Assembly (NCBI GenBank): GCA_963677395.2
Contig: OY781965.2
Location: forward strand, 558,001-622,000
DNA: 64,000 nucleotides
Source of the DNA: G963667975 sp963677395
Lineage (GTDB): Bacteria > Bacteroidota > Bacteroidia > Bacteroidales > G963667975
Reading direction: 5' to 3'
Shown: one piece after another, positions 1-8,141 of the stretch
Numbering within the stretch: the first letter of the stretch is position 1
Layout of the letters: every line of letters begins with the position of its first letter
The notes under the pieces: model-generated
What the model was told of the DNA's origin: nothing
Seen by the model: the letters and a program-made list of their open reading frames with translations, nothing else
Databases searched by the model: none
Position numbers and translations under genes: made by a program

Positions 1-1260
1 TCAACTGCGGATACAAATATTATGATTACTGATTCAACAGAAACAGTATCAACAATTGCAGGTGGAGCCGCCTTTACAATGAATAATGCGTTTGCATTTT
101 TTACCAAGAATAATATTCAGGATCAGCACGTTGTTAATATGATGCTGAAACTGAAAGATAACCAGCAGAATAGCTGGAGTTACCCGGTAATTTTGGTTTT
201 AAACGCTCCAGAGTTAAAAATTACTTTATTGGAAATTTCGGATCCGTTACCTGGAGGAAATAACAATAATCGACTCGATCCGGGTGAGAGTGCGATTTTA
301 AAAATTGGTGTTCTCAACAATGGTCATTCAATTGCGCAGAGCACTCTGCTGAATTCAACAAGTTCATTATCAACGGTTGTCCTTTCAAATACTTCAGCTA
401 CAATAGGAACCATGCAGGTTAATGCAACCCAAACAATAGATATTCCTGTTCAGGTTTCTTCTTCGGTCACAATCGGAACTACGGTAAATTTTACATTTAA
501 TGCTATCGCCGGTTATTATTCAGGTTCAAAGGCTTTTCCAGTCTCGATCGGATTGATTGTAGAAGATTTTGAAACCGGAAACTTTACAAGATACAATTGG
601 GACACAACTTCTGCATCTCATCCATGGACATTGGTTCACGATACTATTTATGAAGGGAGCAGTGCTGCAAGATCTGCCACGATAGATGATTCGCAGGAGT
701 CAATTCTTCAACTGGCGATTACATCAACTGTATTTGATTCGCTTTCATTTTATTACAAAGTTTCAAGCGAATATGACTATGATAAGCTGATGTTCTATAT
801 CGACAATGTAAAGAAGCAAGAATGGTCGGGAGAGATTGGCTGGACAAGAGCTTCTTTTCCAATAAATACGGGTGCTCATACTTTTAAGTGGAGATATAAA
901 AAAGATAGTTACCAAATTGAAGGTGCTGATGCATGCTGGATAGATTTTGTTGTACTTCCGGCTCTTCAATCAGGAAGTTCAGTATCTGAAAATCTGAATA
1001 TCAGTCAATTTATGTTAAGTCCTGTCCCTACCACCGGTTTTCTGAATTTAAGCTTCAGCTTGCAAAAATCGGATAATGTGACAATCAATTTGTTAGCTAT
1101 GAATGGCCAAGTGATTCAAAATATTCGGAACACTGAGAAACTTGATGCTGGTCAGCATTATTACTCTTTCGATATTCGTAATTTATCGTCCGGATCATAC
1201 GTGTGTGTGATTAAGTCGGGAGAACAAACACTTGTGAAAAGAATTATTTTAAATCATTAA
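1..1260 (+). CDS. C-terminal part of a T9SS-exported protein, probably a C25-peptidase paralogue (5' end outside window)
   Basis: The frame is open from base 1, so the start lies upstream; about 419 residues are visible. The segment has Ig-like/beta-sandwich stretches, an immunoglobulin-like or jelly-roll domain around residues 185-320 (starting IVEDFETGNF), and a C-terminal type IX secretion sorting domain of about 80 residues ending at the stop. The arrangement and many motifs (GNNNNRLDPGE, FLNNGH-like, EDFETG) match the C-terminal half of the next gene, so the two look like tandem duplicates. The family inference (gingipain-like peptidase) rests on that similarity; the catalytic domain is not in the window. 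The gene is followed 15 bp later by the next gene in the same direction, so the two are probably co-transcribed. The protein is expected at the cell surface or in the medium after removal of the sorting domain. Confidence 0.8.
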   Translation, partial: STADTNIMITDSTETVSTIAGGAAFTMNNAFAFFTKNNIQDQHVVNMMLKLKDNQQNSWSYPVILVLNAPELKITLLEISDPLPGGNNNNRLDPGESAILKIGVLNNGHSIAQSTLLNSTSSLSTVVLSNTSATIGTMQVNATQTIDIPVQVSSSVTIGTTVNFTFNAIAGYYSGSKAFPVSIGLIVEDFETGNFTRYNWDTTSASHPWTLVHDTIYEGSSAARSATIDDSQESILQLAITSTVFDSLSFYYKVSSEYDYDKLMFYIDNVKKQEWSGEIGWTRASFPINTGAHTFKWRYKKDSYQIEGADACWIDFVVLPALQSGSSVSENLNISQFMLSPVPTTGFLNLSFSLQKSDNVTINLLAMNGQVIQNIRNTEKLDAGQHYYSFDIRNLSSGSYVCVIKSGEQTLVKRIILNH

Positions 1261-1275
1261 TACCGAAGTTAAATC

Positions 1276-4200
1276 ATGACGAAAACGCCATTATTCTTTT
1301 TGCTTTGGGCTGTAATGAGTATTTCATTGTTTGCTCAAGGTAGTAAAGAAACGAATGCAAAAATCTCACTGGTTTCGGCTAAAACTGATGAAACAGTTTT
1401 TACAGTTACAGTGACTGACTTTCAATTCAGGAATGTAATAACTCCAAGAGGAAATTCTGTTTCTCTTGTATTGGATGGTGCTTCAAAAGTATTGCTTAAA
1501 GGTGCGCCCGAAGTTCTCAAACTTTCTACATCTGTAATCATTCCGGATCTTGCCGAAATGGAAACGGAAGTTATTGCGTCGAGTTATAAAGATTATCCGA
1601 ACGTAGATTTAGCTCCTTCAAAAGGGAACTTTACCCGCGATCAAAAGCCTTCTGAAATTCCGTACGTTTACGGGAAGCAGTATTCAACAAATGAATTTTT
1701 CCCCGGAACAGTTGCCGCATTGTCATCTCCGTATATTTTAAAAGATTACAGAGGTCAGGCCGTGAATATATACCCTTTTCAATACAATCCGGTAACAAAG
1801 GTTTTGAGAGTATATAAACAACTGACAATTAAGGTGAAAAAGGTTTCAGATAATGGAATAAATCCATTTATCAGAAACTCAGCTCATCGAACCAATGAAG
1901 AGTTTGCGCAGGTTTACACACATCAGTTTCTGAATTATCAAAGTGCAAAATACAATGCAGCTTCTGAACAAGGAAAGATGTTGATTATCTGCTATGAGCC
2001 ATTTATGAGTGCCATGCAACCCTTTGTTGAATGGAAAAACAAAAGTGGAATTGCAACAGAAATGGTAAGTGTTACCACTGCCGGGTCAACATATACTGCA
2101 ATTAAAAACTATGTTCAGAATTATTATACAACCAATGGATTAACCTATTTGTTGTTGGTTGGCGATGCTGCGCAGGTGCCAACCTTTACCGTTTCGGGAG
2201 GTGGTTCTGACAATACCTATTCATATCTGACAGGAAATGATCATTATCCGGAAATTTATGTTGGACGTTTTTCAGCAGAAACCATCGCTCATGTAGAAAC
2301 GATGGTAAAGCGAAGTTTAGAATACGAGAAAAATCCTGTTACAACAACAAACTGGCTAAATAAATCAATTTCAATCGGTTCCACGGAAGGTCCTGGAGAT
2401 GATAATGAAATGGATTGGCAACATCAACGTAATATGAGAACCGATTTGCTTGCATATCAATATGCTGAAGGCGCGGAACTTTATGATGGAAACCAGGGAG
2501 GAGAAGATGCTAATGGAGATCCAATACCAGGTTCTCTTTCTGATAAAGTTAATCAGGGTGCCGGAATTATTCTATACACAGGCCATGGGAGTGATGATTC
2601 ATTTGTAACTACTGGATTTTCAGTTACTCAGGTGAATACATTGAATAATGTTGGGATGCTGCCATTTATCTGGTCAGTAGCCTGCGTGAACGGAAATTTT
2701 GTAGGACAAACTTGTTTTGCCGAAGCCTGGACAAGAGCTACGAATGCAAATGGACAACCTGTAGGAGCCGTTGCTACGTTGATGTCAACAATCAACCAAA
2801 GCTGGAATCCTCCAATGGATGCTCAGGATGAAATGGTGGACGTTCTTACCGAAAACATTCCTGCAAACATTAAACATACATTCGGCGGTTTATCGATGAG
2901 TGGATGTATGAAAATGAATGATACTTATGGAACCCAGGGCGATGATATGACAGATACCTGGAATATTTTTGGTGATCCATCATTAATGGTTCGTACAGAT
3001 ACTCCGAAAGTTATGATGGTTACGCATCCAAACACTGTGGTTGTGGGTGCAATGCAAATGGTTGTGAATTGTAATTCGGAAGGTGCCCGTGTAGCACTAT
3101 CCATTAACGGACAGCTTATTTCTACAGCTCAGGTCTCAAATGGAACAGCACTGCTGAATTTTTCTGCTTTAAGCGCGATTGATACAATTGATGTTGTGGT
3201 TACTTCTTACAATTATCTTCCTTATCAGGGGCAATGCCAGATTATTGTAGCATCAGGCCCGTATGTTTTGCTCAATTCAACACGGATTAATGATGTGTTG
3301 GGAAATAATAATCAAAAAGCAGATTATAACGAACAATTTGCATTGGGTTTGAATCTTAAAAACATGGGTGTGGGTTTGGCAACAGGTGTTTATGCGAAAA
3401 TAACATCTTCCGATCCATATTTAACGATAATTCAGGACAGTGCTTATTGGGGAAATATAAATGCAAACGATACCTCTTTTGTGGCAAACGCATTTAAGCT
3501 AAAACTGGCAAACAATGTTCCGGATCAGCATGCAGTAAATCTCTCACTGGCTATTAAAGATAATGCAGGAAACACCTGGAACTCGAATACTTCTGTATTC
3601 GCAAATTCCCCTTCATTTAGCATTGGAAACTGGGTTGTAAAAGATACTGTTTCGGGAAATAATGACGGTAAGCTCGATCAGAATGAAACGGCTGTGCTTA
3701 CGTTTAGCTTTCTCAATAACGGGCATGCCTTGGCTCCAAATGTAAAAGGAATCTTGCTATGTACAAATCCGGATATAAGCATTGTGAGTAATGATACAAT
3801 TTTAGCAGGCGATCTAGCTGCAGGAAACACAAATTCGGTTTCTTTTACGGTTGGTGCTTCTTCATCAATTGCCGTTGGAACAAATCTTCAGTTTGTGTTT
3901 CGTGCTGTATCGGGAGAGTTTGCAAATCAAAAAACTTTTAATCAGGTAATTGGAATTGTATCCGAAGATTTTGAAACTGGTACTTTCACAAAAGTTCCCT
4001 GGAACTTAAGTGGGAATAGCAACTGGACAATTTCTACAACTGAAAAATATGAAAGTATATATGCAGCAAAATCAGGCGTAATTACGGATAATCAAATCTC
4101 CACTTTAGAGGTTGTTATGAATGTTCTTCAGGCAGATACCATTAGTTTTTATGCAAAAGTATCGTGCGAAAACGATCCGTATGGTACAAATTACGATTAC

Positions 4201-4665
4201 TTTGAATTTAAAATAGACAATACCTCAAAGAAAAAGGTTGATGGTGAAGTTGCCTGGACCCGATACAAATATTATGTAACTGCAGGATCTCATACATTTA
4301 CATGGAATTACAAAAAAGATGTTCAGGATCAGGGTGGCAGCGATTGTGCATGGGTTGACTATATTAAATTTCCTCCAGGTATTTTTGGTGGTGGAAATAT
4401 TGGAATTGAGGATATTACAAATGAAGGAGATGCCAAAATCCAGTGCTTTCCAAATCCGTTTAATGAAAATCTTACCATTAATTTGCAGGGAGAAATTAAT
4501 CAAGTGTCACTCTTTGATGCTACCGGTAAGTTAATTTCAACCTACAATACTACGGGTCAGCATACACTTTCTATTTCGGGTGGAAATCTGCAAACAGGAG
4601 TATATTACCTGCGTTATGAAACAAATAACAGCGTTAAGCATATCAAGCTTATCCATACACACTAA
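1276..4665 (+). CDS. Gingipain-like C25 cysteine peptidase with T9SS sorting domain
   Basis: 1129 residues. A signal peptide (about residues 1-20, ending LFAQG) is followed by a propeptide-like region, a caspase-fold C25 catalytic domain at about residues 230-580, Ig-like domains, a jelly-roll-like domain starting at EDFETG, and a C-terminal type A sorting domain (FPNPFNENL start, IKLIHTH end). The catalytic pair is visible: His437 in YTGHGSDD and Cys470 in SVACVNGNF. The 33-residue spacing equals that of His211 and Cys244 in RgpB. Known members cleave proteins after Arg or Lys outside the cell; the specificity of this one cannot be read. It lies 15 bp after a paralogue-like gene and ends just before a strong palindromic terminator. 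Confidence 0.9.
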   Translation: MTKTPLFFLLWAVMSISLFAQGSKETNAKISLVSAKTDETVFTVTVTDFQFRNVITPRGNSVSLVLDGASKVLLKGAPEVLKLSTSVIIPDLAEMETEVIASSYKDYPNVDLAPSKGNFTRDQKPSEIPYVYGKQYSTNEFFPGTVAALSSPYILKDYRGQAVNIYPFQYNPVTKVLRVYKQLTIKVKKVSDNGINPFIRNSAHRTNEEFAQVYTHQFLNYQSAKYNAASEQGKMLIICYEPFMSAMQPFVEWKNKSGIATEMVSVTTAGSTYTAIKNYVQNYYTTNGLTYLLLVGDAAQVPTFTVSGGGSDNTYSYLTGNDHYPEIYVGRFSAETIAHVETMVKRSLEYEKNPVTTTNWLNKSISIGSTEGPGDDNEMDWQHQRNMRTDLLAYQYAEGAELYDGNQGGEDANGDPIPGSLSDKVNQGAGIILYTGHGSDDSFVTTGFSVTQVNTLNNVGMLPFIWSVACVNGNFVGQTCFAEAWTRATNANGQPVGAVATLMSTINQSWNPPMDAQDEMVDVLTENIPANIKHTFGGLSMSGCMKMNDTYGTQGDDMTDTWNIFGDPSLMVRTDTPKVMMVTHPNTVVVGAMQMVVNCNSEGARVALSINGQLISTAQVSNGTALLNFSALSAIDTIDVVVTSYNYLPYQGQCQIIVASGPYVLLNSTRINDVLGNNNQKADYNEQFALGLNLKNMGVGLATGVYAKITSSDPYLTIIQDSAYWGNINANDTSFVANAFKLKLANNVPDQHAVNLSLAIKDNAGNTWNSNTSVFANSPSFSIGNWVVKDTVSGNNDGKLDQNETAVLTFSFLNNGHALAPNVKGILLCTNPDISIVSNDTILAGDLAAGNTNSVSFTVGASSSIAVGTNLQFVFRAVSGEFANQKTFNQVIGIVSEDFETGTFTKVPWNLSGNSNWTISTTEKYESIYAAKSGVITDNQISTLEVVMNVLQADTISFYAKVSCENDPYGTNYDYFEFKIDNTSKKKVDGEVAWTRYKYYVTAGSHTFTWNYKKDVQDQGGSDCAWVDYIKFPPGIFGGGNIGIEDITNEGDAKIQCFPNPFNENLTINLQGEINQVSLFDATGKLISTYNTTGQHTLSISGGNLQTGVYYLRYETNNSVKHIKLIHTH

Positions 4666-4684
4666 TTGTTTATAGAATAATGTT

Positions 4685-4730
4685 TTAACAAAGCGGGCTG
4701 CCTGAAATTTCAGGCAGCCCGCTTTGTTAA
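4685..4730. terminator. Perfect 46-bp palindromic terminator
   Basis: Two 23-bp arms (4685-4707 and 4708-4730) are exact reverse complements with a GC-rich core (AGCGGGCTGCC). A flanking TTAA/T-rich end lets it stop transcription from both sides. It sits between the C25 peptidase gene and the converging minus-strand gene. Confidence 0.9.
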
Positions 4731-4786
4731 ATATGAAAATGCTTATTCCACGATAAATTCTAAATTAATCCGTAATCATTCGGAGA

Positions 4787-5791
4787 TTATTTTACAGGAT
4801 AATAAATCTCAGTAATCCACTTTGAAGTATCCGGTTCTTTGGAAGGGTCGGTAATATAAACTTCCCATGGGTAACCGGTAATTTCCATCTTCTTTTCAGT
4901 TATATACTGATGCATTGCATCATGCGTAATACCCGATTTATCGTATTTGCCTTTGTGAATGCCTTTCATAGCTTTTCCAGCGGGCAGTTCATAAAATTTA
5001 ATGTTGCTGTTTTCTTCAGGTTTTACCGGTTTTACTAAAGGAATACCGGCTCCCATTACAAAAGGTTTCTCTACATTCCAGGAGTAATAAATACAGAAAG
5101 GAGCTCCGGCCATTTCAATCTTCTTCTGTTGCATATAGCCCATTATTTCACCATACATCTCACCCATTTTTTTCTCGATTTCGTTCACCATTGCCGAATC
5201 ACGAATAATAAGCGAGGGATGAGGTGTCAGGGTTACTTCCGAAATTTCGGGATTAAGATTCACGATATTTGATTCACAGTAATCTTTCAGGTTTTTAAGT
5301 CCTGATTCAAACATTGGTCGCATCATGCTTCCCATAAATAAACCCATGTACCTTCCAAAAGGATACCCCAGTTTTTCTACTTCTAATGCCCAGGTAATTT
5401 TTGTTCCTTCAGGAACTTCCTCAAAAGAATAAATGCTGATTGCATTGCCTTGACCTTCAAATTTGAGCTGTGTTCTTATTTCGGTGTAAGGTTTACTCTC
5501 TGTAATTGTTTGGCTGCCATTTCCACTGTGAACGCTGGTCCAGCGTGTAATTGCACCTACTCCTTGTTCAGATCCTTCATAGACGCTTTTCACGGTGGTG
5601 TCAGCACGCTCGAATGGCGACCAATTTTGCCAGTTTCTGAAATTTTCAACCTGATGAAAAACCACTTTAGCAGGAACTTTTATTACGATTGATCCTTCTG
5701 TATGTACTTTTGTAGGAAGAAAAATTCCGATAATTAAAAACAGTACAATGATCGCTGCAATGATTAATCCGATTATTTTTAATGCTTTCAT
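4787..5791 (-). CDS. Membrane-anchored SRPBCC (polyketide cyclase-like) plus GyrI-like domain protein
   Basis: 334 residues. One N-terminal membrane segment (about residues 5-25, isoleucine/leucine-rich) anchors the protein. Residues about 28-165 fit a START/SRPBCC ligand pocket (VFHQVENFRNWQNWSPFE, the typical entry to such domains). Residues about 180-334 fit a GyrI-like/AraC effector-binding domain (YPWEVYITDPS near the end). This two-domain layout is common in Bacteroidota; the ligand is unknown. A TAnnTTTG element (5817-5824) lies 25 bp before the start, supporting this start codon. It converges on the C25 gene across the palindromic terminator and has no operon partner. Confidence 0.8.
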   Translation of the reverse strand: MKALKIIGLIIAAIIVLFLIIGIFLPTKVHTEGSIVIKVPAKVVFHQVENFRNWQNWSPFERADTTVKSVYEGSEQGVGAITRWTSVHSGNGSQTITESKPYTEIRTQLKFEGQGNAISIYSFEEVPEGTKITWALEVEKLGYPFGRYMGLFMGSMMRPMFESGLKNLKDYCESNIVNLNPEISEVTLTPHPSLIIRDSAMVNEIEKKMGEMYGEIMGYMQQKKIEMAGAPFCIYYSWNVEKPFVMGAGIPLVKPVKPEENSNIKFYELPAGKAMKGIHKGKYDKSGITHDAMHQYITEKKMEITGYPWEVYITDPSKEPDTSKWITEIYYPVK

Positions 5792-5816
5792 AATAAAATA
5801 GTTTTAATGGATAGAT

Positions 5817-5824
5817 CAAAGATA
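5817..5824 (-). promoter_or_regulatory. Bacteroidota -7 element of the SRPBCC gene
   Basis: Read on the minus strand the sequence is TATCTTTG, an exact TAnnTTTG match 25 bp before the ATG. No well-spaced -33 TTG was found. Confidence 0.45.
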
Positions 5825-6055
5825 AGCTCTGAAAATGCAAAAATCTGATTCTTTCAAAAAATCAGGGAAGAAACAGCTAAATCTTGTACCAGGGTGAATT
5901 CCAAATTAAGCCTGGAATTACTATGGGATAATGCGAATGGATGAAATGGAGCAGTCTATATTGAGTGTGTACGGGTTGGACTATTCCATTTCCCTAATTG
6001 ATTATTGTGTATGATGTGAACCGTGAATAGAAATCAGGAGTTAGAAGTCAGAATT

Positions 6056-6099
6056 TCAATCCCCTCAATCTTTCTCAATCCTTTTCAATCCCTTCAATC
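6056..6099 (+). repeat. Five helically phased TCAATC repeats
   Basis: TCAATC starts at 6056, 6065, 6075, 6085 and 6094, a spacing of 9-10 bp, in a pyrimidine-rich tract. It may be a binding-site array or simple low-complexity DNA. Confidence 0.6.
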
Positions 6100-6280
6100 C
6101 TGGGTGCAATGTAAAGAGTGGTGAGAAGGTAAGAGAATTTGTTATTTTTTTCATTAAGTTGCAGGTAGTTTAAAACTTTATTATTTTTACTAGCTAAAAA
6201 ATAACAGATGCAAATGAATCAATCGTAGTTTGGTTAAATATGCTAAAAATATTCAATTAGCTGATGAAATTTGCATTTCA

Positions 6281-6324
6281 ACTAAATCGGAAATAAACGT
6301 AATTACGTTTATTTCCGATTTAGT
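6281..6324. repeat. Perfect 44-bp palindrome (22-bp arms)
   Basis: Arms 6281-6302 and 6303-6324 are exact reverse complements, beginning ACTAAATCGG and ending CCGATTTAGT, with no loop. It is AT-rich and lacks a T-tract, so it may be a terminator, a cruciform site or the trace of a small mobile element. Confidence 0.8.
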
Positions 6325-6521
6325 GGCAATCCTCCCTATACCGAAGCCATTAATTTCCAAGGATAACATTAAGGGATAAGGTGAGAAAATATTGAGGAAA
6401 AGACTTTGTAGATATGTGTCATTTAATGAATGTTTTCCGAAATGTTAGTTAGAATGATTAAAAGGCAAAGAAGTATTATCAATTAATCAACATACAGTAA
6501 TTAAACTTTAAAGAAAATTTT

Positions 6522-7565
6522 ATGGAAGAAACAGAAATCAAAAAAACTTTTATTGGTGTTCTCGCAAGTCATGATAACTATGAAGCAAATAAAACGCTTG
6601 CGGAAATATTTAATAATTTAGAATTTACGGATTTATTTAAACAATTTCGTTTTATTTTTACAAATGGCACATATGAACGTCTTTTTAACGGTAGAACTAT
6701 TTACGGACATCAAGATAGAAATCCAGCAGATTATGCAATTAAACCAGACATTAAAGAATCTCTTCATAATAATGGTATTATAAGATTACCTTCTACTGAG
6801 GATGGAGGAGTGATTCTGTTATCACATTTAATCACTCAGCGTAAAGTTAATATTATTTGGCCCTTTTTATCGCCCAATACAACACATTTGCTGTTTCCTG
6901 TGAACCTTGCTTTATTACGCCTATCTGATCATTGGCATGTTAAAAAGTTAATGAATAAACGGTCTGTCGAAGAATGGCTTCTCTTTGAATCTGAACAAGA
7001 TTCAAATTTTAATAGACAACCTATTCCGATTGAAATAACTTTCAGTGGGAGTGGTGAGAAATTAATCTATGGTATTGCAACAAAAGAACCAAGTAAACAT
7101 TCAATAGAGAAATGGCCAATAAAAACATCACTAGTATTCAAATCAAAAAATAGTTTAGCTTGTGGAATCAATGATATGGTTGTGGCTTTAATATCACATG
7201 ATGAAATGAAAAATAGGATGATGGATTTTGTTACAGATTATGAAATGGAATTATTTAAATTCAAATCAATTATTGCAACAGGAACTACAGGAAAGTTGAT
7301 TGAAGAAGTTTCACCAAAATTAAGCACCAAAATTAAAAGATATCATTCGGGTCCAAAAGGGGGAGATATTGAGATCGCTGCTGAAATATTAAGCGGAGGA
7401 TGCCAACTAGTTATTTTTTTCGTTGATCCTCTTCATTCACATCCTCATATTGAAGATGTAAGGGTTGTAATTGGAGCAAGTATGATTAATGACCAAGTAC
7501 GTATGTTATGCAACGAAGTACAGGCAAGGGATTGGATGAATAGATTAGTGAGATGTATCCCGTAA
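6522..7565 (+). CDS. Tandem methylglyoxal-synthase-like (MGS) domain protein
   Basis: 347 residues, about twice the usual MgsA length (about 150). The C-terminal half (about residues 215-345) matches methylglyoxal synthase motif for motif: SHD (His226-Asp227), ATGTTG (residues 252-257), GPKGGD with Asp282 at the place of the E. coli catalytic Asp71, and PHIED with His309 and Asp312 at His98/Asp101. The N-terminal half (about residues 10-150) looks like a divergent second copy: ASHD at residues 15-18, TNGTYERL, and PSTEDGG in place of the GPxGGD loop. MgsA turns dihydroxyacetone phosphate into methylglyoxal and phosphate; here the C-terminal site could be active, while the N-terminal one looks degenerate. 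No signal peptide or membrane segment is seen. It stands alone in AT-rich DNA 0.6 kb before a nuclease-like gene, so a stress or defence role is possible but only inferred. Confidence 0.75.
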   Translation: MEETEIKKTFIGVLASHDNYEANKTLAEIFNNLEFTDLFKQFRFIFTNGTYERLFNGRTIYGHQDRNPADYAIKPDIKESLHNNGIIRLPSTEDGGVILLSHLITQRKVNIIWPFLSPNTTHLLFPVNLALLRLSDHWHVKKLMNKRSVEEWLLFESEQDSNFNRQPIPIEITFSGSGEKLIYGIATKEPSKHSIEKWPIKTSLVFKSKNSLACGINDMVVALISHDEMKNRMMDFVTDYEMELFKFKSIIATGTTGKLIEEVSPKLSTKIKRYHSGPKGGDIEIAAEILSGGCQLVIFFVDPLHSHPHIEDVRVVIGASMINDQVRMLCNEVQARDWMNRLVRCIP

Positions 7566-8141
7566 TCGATTTTCTTAAAACTGTTTGTCAGTACCGGATT
7601 TTACCGTTTGGCTTCCTTCACTGCATTCCTCACGGAAAACCAGCTTGCCACTTGCTAATACTTCGGACACGACTCCGCGTATAAGGGATTTTCACCCTCT
7701 GGGAAAATTACACTTGTTGTTTTTATGCTTACTAAAGTTTATTTGTATTTTTGAACTTTTCCAACAGCTTACAACAAGTGTGCGCCCTGCATAAGCAGCG
7801 CGCACACACGCAATAAAAAACACAGGGTAGAAAGTGCTAAATTTGAACGACATAATATTTAATTAACGACATGGTCGCTTGAAAGGTAGGAGCTTCAAAA
7901 TATCCTATGTTTCTTATTGTCAACCGCCGTTGTACGCAAGCCATCAAGACAGAAACGTAGTGCTAAAATGATGAGAATACTTGAAATACAGAGAAACTTC
8001 AACGCACAAAGCATAAGTTAGCAGCCCATCCCTTCAATCATCGCTCAGCTGCCAAACACATGCTTTCTCTTCCAGCGCACAATTACAATGTGATAAAAGC
8101 TATTTTTTCTGCACTTTAGTTGAATTAATTAAAAATAAATA
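7566..8141. other. 576-bp non-coding region, possible mobile-element or group II intron remnant
   Basis: No gene is supported. The left part (about 7585-7700) is less AT-rich than the flanking genes. Read on the minus strand it has the sequence style of a structured RNA (GGGTGAAAATCCC, then GTGAAGGAAGCC). That is reminiscent of group II intron domain I, but no intron-encoded protein or domain V was found. A short GC-rich stretch (GTGTGCGCCC ... GCGCGCACAC, about 7779-7809) can fold back on itself. The right part is featureless up to the start at 8142. Confidence 0.35.

Larger units (their letters stand above)
5792..6521. other. 730-bp intergenic region with a phased repeat and a palindrome
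   Basis: No convincing gene is seen. The region holds the promoter of the SRPBCC gene at its left end, five TCAATC hexamers (6056-6099) and a perfect 44-bp palindrome (6281-6324). It marks the left border of an AT-rich accessory stretch. No clear -7 element was found for the downstream gene at 6522. Confidence 0.6.

Noticed and set aside
7585..7794. 69-codon plus-strand frame after the MGS-like gene
   Set aside because: The peptide looks like translated structured RNA/non-coding DNA; composition and position speak against a gene.
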